Below are positions 7,560-16,940 of a stretch of 36,490 bases of DNA, piece after piece. The notes beneath the pieces were generated by a model, which was given only the letters and a program-made list of their open reading frames with translations, ran no database searches and was not told where the DNA came from. Numbering within the stretch: position 1 is the stretch's first letter; every line of letters starts with the position of its first letter. Position numbers and translations under genes: made by a program. The stretch comes from Deltaproteobacteria bacterium (GTDB lineage: Bacteria; Desulfobacterota; Binatia; UTPRO1): assembly GCA_029262315.1 (NCBI GenBank), contig JAJCZP010000235.1:1-36490 (forward strand), in the 5' to 3' direction.

Positions 7560-7930
7560 GCAGGCGTCTGAGCAGGGGCGCTGGATCGACGCGCGTGAGC
7601 TGGCGCACGATCGGTCTGGCCGTCGCACTCGCCCTCGGAACGGGGTGCCACAATACGCGCTACATCAACCTCTACGCGGAAGCCCCCCTCACTGACCCGT
7701 CACGGGTGAACCGTGGCGCGACCGCCGACTCGGGCTCGCAACCGTTCTACCTGGCGGGCGGCGTGCTCCCGAGTGTGCGCACCATAGATACGACCGCGAT
7801 CTGCGGTGATGGCTACGTGCAGGAAATCCACACCAAGCGGACGTTCGGCCAGGGCTTCGTGCGTTTCATCACCTTCGGAATCTACGCACCGTACACGGGC
7901 AAGACCGTGTGCACCTGGTACTGGCGCTAA
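7556..7930 (+). CDS. Bor-like lipoprotein, second of a pair
   Basis: The 124-residue product starts at ATG 7556, overlapping the stop of the previous gene. A hydrophobic segment (IGLAVALALG) leads to TGC, a possible though weak lipobox. The C-terminal FVRFITFGIYAPYTGKTVC closely resembles the Bor family end, in which a FITLGIYTP segment precedes the last cysteine. A second conserved cysteine lies in TAICGDGYV. The pair C...FGIY.P....C suggests a disulfide. Probably anchored in the outer membrane facing the periplasm or surface. The twin arrangement with the previous gene looks like duplication followed by divergence. Confidence 0.7.
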   Translation: MSRRLSRGAGSTRVSWRTIGLAVALALGTGCHNTRYINLYAEAPLTDPSRVNRGATADSGSQPFYLAGGVLPSVRTIDTTAICGDGYVQEIHTKRTFGQGFVRFITFGIYAPYTGKTVCTWYWR

Positions 7931-8111
7931 GCCGCCGCGGCGCGCATCTCACCGTCGACGGCGCCGGCCGTCTGCAGCCGCCGTCGGATTCCGGCGTGTC
8001 CGATTGGCCGATGTCACGCCGCCCCTGACGTTGTCACAGGCAACGTTACGCCCTCCAGTCAGGAACGGCCGTGCCGGCGTTCCAGACTCCCGGAGTGAGG
8101 AGCACTGCGTC

Positions 8112-8359
8112 ATGAGCGAGCCCTGGAAGATAGTTTTAAGAACAGCATTGGCGGTCGCGTTCCTGAGCCTCGCGCCGGGCCTCATGCCGGGCCCCTGGAC
8201 CTCCTGGACCTGGACCATGCAGCCGCCGCGACCCGCCCCCGAGCCGTCGTCGCATCTCGACCGCACACTGGTCGCAGGTATCGGCGAGGATCGCACGAGG
8301 CCCGTGCCTCTCCCCGGCCAACATCTATCGACCGGGGAGGGGCACGGAGCACGACGTCA

Positions 8360-8363
<4 letters not shown>
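8112..8363 (+). CDS. possible 83-aa small membrane or exported protein
   Basis: ATG 8112 is preceded by GAGGAG nine bases upstream. The product ([20 protein letters not shown]...) has one hydrophobic segment followed by a Trp/Pro-rich stretch and a polar tail. Its last codons run through the hairpin at 8302-8347 and end just past the stop of the convergent gene, which counts against it. No family is recognised. The region 7931-8111 before it holds no other gene I can see. Confidence 0.3.
8302..8347 (-). terminator. strong 16-bp hairpin after the stalk-protein gene
   Basis: CCGTGCCTCTCCCCGG (8302-8317) pairs with CCGGGGAGGGGCACGG (8332-8347) around a 14-base loop, with one G-T position. It starts 12 bases past the stop of the minus-strand gene ending at 8360 and is the strongest terminator-like structure in the window. 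Confidence 0.65.
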
Positions 8364-10558
<2,195 letters not shown>

Positions 10559-10586
10559 CACAAGCTCCTGTTCGGTAAGGGGGGAT

Positions 10587-10610
10587 CGCTGATCGACCCG
10601 TCGATCAGCG
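10587..10610. promoter_or_regulatory. 24-bp palindrome upstream of the stalk-protein gene
   Basis: CGCTGATCGAC (10587-10597) and GTCGATCAGCG (10600-10610) are perfect inverted complements separated by two bases. It sits 29 bases upstream of the start codon at 10558. With a two-base centre it is a poor RNA hairpin but a good shape for a dimeric repressor site. The rest of 10611-10863 shows no gene. Confidence 0.45.
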
Positions 10611-10863
10611 GGAATTTTCGCACACACCGCGCTCGATTGCCACGCGAACCGGGGTGGGAAATTGGCGCCGCGTTCCGCGAAACTACGCAGCCAACGGCTG
10701 GGCTCGAACAGCCAGCCTCCTCACGCGCGATGCCCCGTCACGGTGAGCAGCCTCGGGAACACCCGTTTCGGTGGTGCGGATGGTCTTGCAGACGACACTC
10801 CTAGGTCGACACACCCGGTCGCGCGTTATACCGTTCCCCGTGGCATGTGCGGGAGGGGCGGAC

Positions 10864-11784
10864 ATGGATGGTAGCAACACGGCAACGACGATCTTCACCT
10901 GCCCGAAGCCGTTCATCGGACGCACCGCCGTCCACCAGCGAAACGCCCTGCAGAGTTGGCTCCGGCTCGAGCCGCGACCCGAGATCATTCTACTCGGCGA
11001 CGAGGTCGGCGCCGCGCAGACAGCCGCCGAGTTTGGCCTCGTCCACCTGCCAACTGTCGCCTGCAACGAGCACGGCACTCCGCTCCTGAGCGACATCTTT
11101 CATCAAGCCGAGCACGTGGCGCGCGGCACCACGCTGGCCTGGGTCAACACAGACATCATTCTCTTCCAGGACTTCGCCACGGCGATCGCGCGCGCCCGGG
11201 CAGCGAAATCCCGCTTTCTCATGATCGGGCAGCGGTGGGATCTCGACGTCGCAGCGCCTCTGGATTTCGCGCGCGCCGACTGGGAACGACAGCTGCGGAC
11301 GCGCGTCACGAGCGATGCCGTCCTGCACTGGATCTTCGGCGTCGACTACTACGCGTACACGCCGGGGCTATTCACGCCGATGCCACCGTTCGCCGTCGGG
11401 CGGACCGCGTACGACCGCTGGATGATCTGGCGTGCGCGCGCTCGCCGAGTACCGGTGATCGACTCCACTCCTGTCGTCACCTGCGTCCACCAGAACCACG
11501 AACGCACCTACAGCGCGCTCGGAAAACAGGCCGTCCAGGGCGAGAACAGCCTGCGCCGCGGAACCGAAGCCGAACTCAATCACACGCTGGCCCGCGAAGA
11601 GTCGGGACAGCTCTACGATCTCCGTTACGCGACGCATCTGCTGACGCGACGAGTCCTGCTGCCATTCACCGCGTACAATGCGCTCCGACGCTTCGTCTAC
11701 CGCGTCGTGATTCGGAGAGCCCGTGCCGGGCTGCGCGGGTCGGCACAACCGAGCCGGCCAACCTCGCTAGCGGGCACCTCGTAG
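10864..11784 (+). CDS. glycosyltransferase-like protein (GT-A type)
   Basis: ATG 10864 follows GGGAGGGGCGGAC, a good ribosome site; the frame is open further upstream without a better start. The 306-residue protein has FTCPKPFIGRTAVHQRNALQ at residues 11-30, EIILLGDE at 40-47, and an NTD motif in AWVNTDIIL (95-97) that can serve as the DxD metal site of GT-A enzymes. C-terminal RRVPVIDSTPVVTCVHQNH resembles the end of GT2-like domains. No transmembrane segment is obvious. The gene overlaps the convergent glycosyltransferase gene by 18 bases. Donor and acceptor are unknown; surface polysaccharide or glycan decoration is likely given the neighbours. Confidence 0.65.
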   Translation: MDGSNTATTIFTCPKPFIGRTAVHQRNALQSWLRLEPRPEIILLGDEVGAAQTAAEFGLVHLPTVACNEHGTPLLSDIFHQAEHVARGTTLAWVNTDIILFQDFATAIARARAAKSRFLMIGQRWDLDVAAPLDFARADWERQLRTRVTSDAVLHWIFGVDYYAYTPGLFTPMPPFAVGRTAYDRWMIWRARARRVPVIDSTPVVTCVHQNHERTYSALGKQAVQGENSLRRGTEAELNHTLAREESGQLYDLRYATHLLTRRVLLPFTAYNALRRFVYRVVIRRARAGLRGSAQPSRPTSLAGTS

Positions 11785-12843
11785 CACCCGCCCGACGCGT
11801 CCCCTGATACGCCGTCGCAGCGTCCCTGCGCGTGCGTAATCGACCCAGTCTTTCGCCAGCAGCGTCAGGATATGGGCCCGCGAGAATCCGGAGATTGTAT
11901 CGCGCTCCGGATCACTCGCAGAAACACCGCAGCCCTGACCGCACTGATGGGGTTCCACGGCAAGCCGATCCGCCGCGAGCCCCCACTCAGGTCCGTTCGG
12001 ATTGAGGGCTCTGCCCTCCGACTCCGCCGCCCAGGTCGGATTGAGCCGTCGATGCGAGGCACGCGCGATGTTGCCGTCGCCCTGGCCACGCGGAAAGTGC
12101 TCGAGGTGGTAGAACTCGTAGCCGAGCTCGGCCCCGATGTTCACCATCGGATACTTCGTGGCGACGCGGGTCCCGAGGTCGGCGTCCATCCACCAGTAGT
12201 AGATCAGCCGCTCGTCGAAACCACCGACCTCCTCCCAGATGTTTCGATGCATCATCAGAATGCCAACCGGCGACCGCCAAAAGTTGTCCGCTTCGTGCAC
12301 GGGCATGAGTCGACCGACACCAGCGAGCATCCGCGCGATCTCGGCACGTGACGGTTCGCCCGTGACCCATTCGATCGGGATCTGGCGTCGTGCCGAGAAG
12401 AGATACGCGCGGTCGAGCGGCGCACTGAGATGTCGCCCGCCATCGTAAACCTCGAAGAAGGCACGGAAGAAGCGACGTGAGACGATGGTATCCTGATCGA
12501 TGCGGCCGACGTACTCGCCGCGCGCGCGCCGCGCCGCCACGTTCAGGGCGTAGACCTCCGCGAACGGACTATCACGCTGCAACGCGCGCGCCCGATCGGG
12601 GGGCGTCAACACGAACGAAGTGAGCGCCGACGCCTCACCGGTGAGCCGAACGGCCTCGCGAAGGGGCACCGTGCTCCCCCAGTCAGAGACGAGGATCTCG
12701 ATGTCGTGCGCGCGCCCGACCCGCGCCGCCTCGGCCACGAGCAGATTGATGCTCGTCTGCAACCGCCACAGAGAGTTCCCCATGTAGTTGTCGTTCCGGG
12801 AACACAGAATGAACGACAGCACTGGTCTGGCCACGCCGCTCAC
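11767..12843 (-). CDS. glycosyltransferase family 2-like protein
   Basis: I place the start at GTG 12843, which overlaps the sulfotransferase stop (GTGA) and directly precedes VARPVLSFILCSRND, the usual first strand of a GT2 domain. The 358-residue product has VSDWGS (53-58), a long helix, and GEYVGRIDQDT with the DxD-type D116-Q-D118. WEEVGGFDERLIYYWWMDADLG follows, the typical acceptor-binding region. The C-terminus is basic and might lie on the membrane surface. It is the second gene of a two-gene unit with the sulfotransferase and converges on the glycosyltransferase-like gene ending at 11784. Together they suggest synthesis and sulfation of a glycan. Confidence 0.75.
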   Translation of the reverse strand: MSGVARPVLSFILCSRNDNYMGNSLWRLQTSINLLVAEAARVGRAHDIEILVSDWGSTVPLREAVRLTGEASALTSFVLTPPDRARALQRDSPFAEVYALNVAARRARGEYVGRIDQDTIVSRRFFRAFFEVYDGGRHLSAPLDRAYLFSARRQIPIEWVTGEPSRAEIARMLAGVGRLMPVHEADNFWRSPVGILMMHRNIWEEVGGFDERLIYYWWMDADLGTRVATKYPMVNIGAELGYEFYHLEHFPRGQGDGNIARASHRRLNPTWAAESEGRALNPNGPEWGLAADRLAVEPHQCGQGCGVSASDPERDTISGFSRAHILTLLAKDWVDYARAGTLRRRIRGRVGRVLRGAR

Positions 12844-13514
12844 GGCCCCTCGAAGCGGTAGTCGAACGCCCTGATATCGGCCGCGAGCAGCGCGGCGATC
12901 TTCGCCTGCGTCTCCGGCCGATAGTAGCTCGAATAGTGGCGGTGCTCCGTGCGATTCTCGTGCGGCAGCGCGGCGGCGATCCCGAGCGCACCGCGGACCA
13001 CCGCCCAGTCCCGCGCGAACGTCTCGCACCGACCGATGTGTGCGAACTGAACCCCCGCGGCCTCCCAACGGCGAATCTCACCCGCACAGGGGGCGACGTG
13101 ACTCTTGATGCACTCCGCCGATTGAAACCAGTCCCGGAGCCTCGTGTGCCCCGGTTGGCGTGTGCAGCCGAGGGCCGGATCGCAGACGAGATCGACGAGC
13201 TCCTCGAAGGTACGGTGCCGACTAAATCGCGTGCGCCGCCCCTCCTCCTCGTACATCCGCCAGACCGACACCACGCGCGCCCAGGGATTGCGGACGAACG
13301 TAAAGGGGTACAACCGCGCGCGGGCGTCGTCGTCGAGGTCCTCCACGAACGTCACCATCGATGCCGCCTCCGGGTGCTCGTCGAAGTGATCGCGCTCCCA
13401 GTCACTGCGAAAGACCAACCATCGCAGGTTCTCGTGCGCTGGCACCAGCCGCCGAATGCTCATCCCACCGCACTTCAGCAGATGGACGAATCCCCCGAGC
13501 CTCGCTCCCTCCAT
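12840..13514 (-). CDS. sulfotransferase family protein
   Basis: The 224-residue product has both PAPS-binding elements of the sulfotransferase family. The N-terminal loop FVHLLKCGGMSIRRL corresponds to the 5'-phosphosulfate motif (usually KxGGTS, here with Met for Thr), with Lys14. The 3'-phosphate motif is FTFVRNPWARVVSVW (residues 71-85, Arg75). The C-terminal YRPETQAKIAALLAADIRAFDY is characteristic of the carbohydrate-type family (Sulfotransfer_2). It would transfer sulfate from PAPS to a hydroxyl, probably of a sugar. No signal or membrane segment is present, so it acts in the cytosol. Its stop codon overlaps the start of the glycosyltransferase gene, indicating coupled expression. Confidence 0.8.
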   Translation of the reverse strand: MEGARLGGFVHLLKCGGMSIRRLVPAHENLRWLVFRSDWERDHFDEHPEAASMVTFVEDLDDDARARLYPFTFVRNPWARVVSVWRMYEEEGRRTRFSRHRTFEELVDLVCDPALGCTRQPGHTRLRDWFQSAECIKSHVAPCAGEIRRWEAAGVQFAHIGRCETFARDWAVVRGALGIAAALPHENRTEHRHYSSYYRPETQAKIAALLAADIRAFDYRFEGP

Positions 13515-13601
13515 GCGGGCCGGATTCTAGCCCGGCCAGCGCGCGGGCGCGATCACCGCGCCACCGCGCTAGTCGAAAGGCCGCGCCACCGTCGCGAAGT
13601 C

Positions 13602-13619
13602 GGGTCAGGGCCCTGCCCC
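13602..13619 (-). terminator. GC-rich palindrome just after the cyclase gene
   Basis: CAGGGCCCTG (13606-13615) is a perfect palindrome inside a longer imperfect one (GGGTCAGGGCCCTGCCCC), 30 bases beyond the cyclase stop codon. There is no loop, so a true hairpin would lose the central pairs. Weak terminator candidate. Confidence 0.25.
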
Positions 13620-13648
13620 CGCACGAATGGACAGATTCCCGGAAAAGA

Positions 13649-15013
13649 TCATTCCTTCCGGCCGACGTAGTGCCCCGGGGCCGCCTCGAACAGACGCCAA
13701 CACGCCGCGGAGCAGAACGCATGGTCCGTACCGCCGACCGCGAGGCGAGCGACGATGTCCGGCGGGTGCAGCTCCATTCCGCACACCGGATCGATGGCCA
13801 GCCCGGGCCGGACGGCGCCGTGACGTCGTACAGCGAATAGCTCGACGTCATCGGCCACGCCCTTGAGCCGCCGCCTCGGCAACGGCGCGAAGTCCCACTC
13901 GGCCACAGCACCGACGGCGGAACGAACGGCCGCCGTCACCAACACATCGTGCCGATCCGCCGCCCCAGCAACACGCGAGGCCACGTTCACCGTCGAGCCC
14001 ACATAGTCCCCCTCGCGGTACAGCACAGGGCCCCAATGAACCCCGACCCGCACCGCGGGAAAGCGCAACTCGGTCGCCGCGCCGTTCTCGATATCGAGGG
14101 CGCATCCGATCGCACTCCGAGGGTTATGGAACAGCATCATGAACGCGTCGCCGATCTGCTTGACGATCTGCCCGCTAGCGCGACCCGCCGCGTCACGCAC
14201 GAGCGCGGCAAAGCGTTGCAGCACGTGCGCCGCCTCGGCATCACCCATCGCTTCGGTCAGCGGCGTGAAGCTGGCAAGATCGACAAAGACGATGGCGGCA
14301 TCGATCTGCCCGACGACACCGCTCGCGCCGCGTTCCCCCGCCTCCTCCGCGAGGTGCAATGCCATGTCACCCGGGAAGCTCTCGACATAGCGGCGGCGCA
14401 GGAAGTACAGCACCGTCGGCTCCAGAAGCGGCACGAGATCACGCGCCACGTCGGCACCCGGCCGAGACCCACCCGGCCCGGCGGCCTCGTGGACGTAGAA
14501 ATGCATCAGCCGCGTCGCCGCTTCCGCCGCGCGCCCGAGCGAGTCGCCCCAGACTTGCACGAGCTGAAGCAGGGCCTCCTCTGGCACCCCCGCATCGAGC
14601 ACGACCCGTACCGTGGTCAGGAAGCGATGGTCGTCCGTGTTCACGATGTCGTCTACCCGACCGCCGGCCGCCGCTCGCCAGACACGCTCGGCGACGTCGG
14701 GTGCAAGCCCGATCTCGTCGACCACCTCCGCTAAGCGTCGCGCTGGCCGTCCCTCCCCAGGAAATCTCGCGGCGAGAAACTCCTCCACCCTGGAGGCCAG
14801 CTCCCCCGAACGGAGCGAGCGCGCAATCACCTCGACGCTGAACCCCCGCGCCAGCAGCCCCTGCAGAAGGCGCCCGCGTTCGAGATCCTCGTGCCCCGCG
14901 GTTCCTGACGAGACGGCATCGATGAGTCCCGCCTCCCGCCACTCCCGCACACGCTCGATAGATTCGTCGAGGCGTTGTGCGAATTCGTCGAGCGACATGC
15001 GTGGGTACATCAT
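13649..15013 (-). CDS. class III adenylate/guanylate cyclase with C-terminal YHS domain
   Basis: I use the ATG at 15013 (MMYPRMSLDEF); an alternative at 15088 adds 25 residues but abuts the divergent gene's start. The 454-residue protein has three parts. Residues ~5-200 form an all-helical head with a MerR-like first segment (LDEFAQRLDESIERVREWREAGLI), like the regulatory domain of pH-sensing mycobacterial cyclases. The catalytic domain at ~235-395 has metal aspartates in FVDLASFT (D245) and KQIGDAF (D289), substrate-type Lys285, D336 in REGDYVG, and N343/R347 in VNVASR; all look intact. The C-terminus is a YHS domain with DPVCGM (408-413) and FCSAAC (C434, C438), a predicted metal site. It should make cyclic nucleotide in the cytosol, perhaps under metal or redox control. 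Confidence 0.85.
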   Translation of the reverse strand: MMYPRMSLDEFAQRLDESIERVREWREAGLIDAVSSGTAGHEDLERGRLLQGLLARGFSVEVIARSLRSGELASRVEEFLAARFPGEGRPARRLAEVVDEIGLAPDVAERVWRAAAGGRVDDIVNTDDHRFLTTVRVVLDAGVPEEALLQLVQVWGDSLGRAAEAATRLMHFYVHEAAGPGGSRPGADVARDLVPLLEPTVLYFLRRRYVESFPGDMALHLAEEAGERGASGVVGQIDAAIVFVDLASFTPLTEAMGDAEAAHVLQRFAALVRDAAGRASGQIVKQIGDAFMMLFHNPRSAIGCALDIENGAATELRFPAVRVGVHWGPVLYREGDYVGSTVNVASRVAGAADRHDVLVTAAVRSAVGAVAEWDFAPLPRRRLKGVADDVELFAVRRHGAVRPGLAIDPVCGMELHPPDIVARLAVGGTDHAFCSAACWRLFEAAPGHYVGRKE

Positions 15014-15086
15014 CCCTTCATACCAGAGTAGATTCTTCTTGCCTTGCGCCAGGATCGGCGGCACCCTCTGGCTGGGAAGACTCTTC

Positions 15087-16919
15087 ATGCCTCTCGCCCC
15101 GAGACCCATGGCGCTCGTATGCGCCACCGCCCTACTGGCGACGCTCAGCGGCTACGCCGACGCGCAGCTTATCGAGCACATCACTGTCGAGGGCGACCTG
15201 TTCCGCGCTGACACCCGCAAGCTACCGCCCAAGCACAAAGTCACGTTCAAGGCCCGCAAGGACATTGTAGCCCCTTTCCCGTACGACCCGAGGGTCGTAG
15301 CGACGGAGATCCTGGTCGTATGGACGGGGCCGCACGCCGGCCGAACGGCACTCATCACCCTCGACCCAGCCAAGTGGAAAGCCCTGGGAAACCCACCAGG
15401 GAGCAAAGGCTATTCCTACAAGGATGCCGACGCGATCCATGGCGGCGTCAAGAAAATTACCCACAAGCAGGCCGGGACGAAGCGCAAGCTCAAAGTCGTC
15501 GTGCGCGGCGACGGCTGGCCGTGGAAGATCGGCGGGCCCCACGACTCGGTGCAGGTGCACTTTCACATTGGCGCACGTCGGCTCTGCGCGGAGTTTGGTG
15601 GCGACATCAAGACCAACGAACTCGAGCGATTCCACGCCAAGCGCGCCCCCGAACCGACCGCATGCCCCGTCCAGACCTGCGGCAACGGTATCGTCGAAGC
15701 GCCCGAAGCGTGCGACGACGCAAATCTCGATGATGCCGACAGCTGTGTAAACGACTGCGGCGTACCGGCCGCCGTCGCCTGCACAGGAGGTGGCTACGAC
15801 ACGGGGCTCGATCCCGGATCGTACTCGCTCATCGACTTCCACACTCACTGCGCAGCCACGGAACCCTGCGCAGCGGAAGCGGTCGAGACGCTGATGGACG
15901 GCAACATGGTCGTCGCGACCGCCTCGCTTCAACACTACGCGATCGCGGCGACACTCGGCGATCCGGTCCCGCCCGGAGACGAGCTCTTCGGTATCCAGAA
16001 CGAAACGACCCGCCTCACTGCCGCACGTTCCGATCAAGTCGCGTTTCTCGCCAGCCTGGAATGCCTGGCCGATACCCCGGCGTCCGACCCAGGGTGGCTG
16101 GCCGCGTGCCTGGCGGACGCCGACCAATGGCTCGCGGCGGGAGCCCGGGGCTTCAAGGACCACGCCGGCGGCACCTTCGACAACAGCGGCTCGGATCTGA
16201 CGCGCTGGGTGGGCGCCTACAATCGCCTCGCGGGATGGTGCGCACCCTCCGCGACAAGCACATCCCCCAATCGCGACTGCATGACGGAGCCCGGCGCGCG
16301 ATTTCCGATGATGGATCCACAATGGCGCGCGCTCGTCGGCGCGCTGGTCGAAGACCGTGAGGTGCCGCTCCTCACCCACGCCGTCCCCTGGACCGAGAGC
16401 CCAGAGCTGTGCACGAACGGGATCGGGGTCCTGGAGGCGTGCCACGATGTCGCGACGACCGCGCTCTTCGATTTCGCCGACTGGGCGGTCGCCAACTTGA
16501 GCCCGGCAGCACGCCGCCGGATCGTAATCGCGCATCTCGGATACTTCCAAGACGACCTGACCAGGCTCACGCGCATTCTCGACGCTGGATTCACGGTCGA
16601 CCTCGCTCAGCCACGATTGGCCGACACGGGATGCGTCTTGCGTCAGTTCGTGGCCGACTACCCGACGCAGATCGTTCTCGGCACGGACATTACCGTTGGC
16701 CAGGGGTGCTCGGCCAAGACCTACGAGGCCTGGTGCCACGGGCTGCTCGGTCCTGCCGGCGTGGCGCGGGCGTTCACCGATACGTGCCGCGGCACCATGC
16801 AAACGACGGGCGCCGGACTCGGCCATCCGGAACCCGGCGCGTGTGGCATCGCGCTCACCGCCGACGCCGGAGAACGCGCGGTCTGGAAGAACGCCGCCGA
16901 GATCCTCGGCCTACCGTAG
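15087..16919 (+). CDS. secreted amidohydrolase-family enzyme with accessory and cysteine-rich domains
   Basis: ATG 15087 or 15108 starts a signal peptide (MALVCATALLATLSG, cleavage near ADA|Q); the frame is open further upstream but overlaps the cyclase gene. The 610-residue product has a beta-type accessory domain at ~40-190 (KGYSYKDADAIHGGVKKITHK...LCAEF). A cysteine repeat of the CGNGIVEAPEACDD type follows at 193-224. The catalytic domain carries DFHTH (H252, H254), K357 in GFKDHAGG, H431 in LLTHAVPW, H483 in IAHLGY and D534 in LGTDI, a full set of TIM-barrel metal ligands. It should hydrolyse a C-N or C-O bond outside the cytosol; the substrate is unknown. It converges with the delta-60 gene 21 bases downstream. 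Confidence 0.75.
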   Translation: MPLAPRPMALVCATALLATLSGYADAQLIEHITVEGDLFRADTRKLPPKHKVTFKARKDIVAPFPYDPRVVATEILVVWTGPHAGRTALITLDPAKWKALGNPPGSKGYSYKDADAIHGGVKKITHKQAGTKRKLKVVVRGDGWPWKIGGPHDSVQVHFHIGARRLCAEFGGDIKTNELERFHAKRAPEPTACPVQTCGNGIVEAPEACDDANLDDADSCVNDCGVPAAVACTGGGYDTGLDPGSYSLIDFHTHCAATEPCAAEAVETLMDGNMVVATASLQHYAIAATLGDPVPPGDELFGIQNETTRLTAARSDQVAFLASLECLADTPASDPGWLAACLADADQWLAAGARGFKDHAGGTFDNSGSDLTRWVGAYNRLAGWCAPSATSTSPNRDCMTEPGARFPMMDPQWRALVGALVEDREVPLLTHAVPWTESPELCTNGIGVLEACHDVATTALFDFADWAVANLSPAARRRIVIAHLGYFQDDLTRLTRILDAGFTVDLAQPRLADTGCVLRQFVADYPTQIVLGTDITVGQGCSAKTYEAWCHGLLGPAGVARAFTDTCRGTMQTTGAGLGHPEPGACGIALTADAGERAVWKNAAEILGLP

Positions 16920-16940
16920 GGGCGTCGTCCCCCGACTGTC

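Noticed and set aside
15222..16826. 534-codon minus-strand frame opposite the amidohydrolase
   Set aside because: The plus strand holds the complete metal-ligand set and signal peptide; the antisense frame has no recognisable features.
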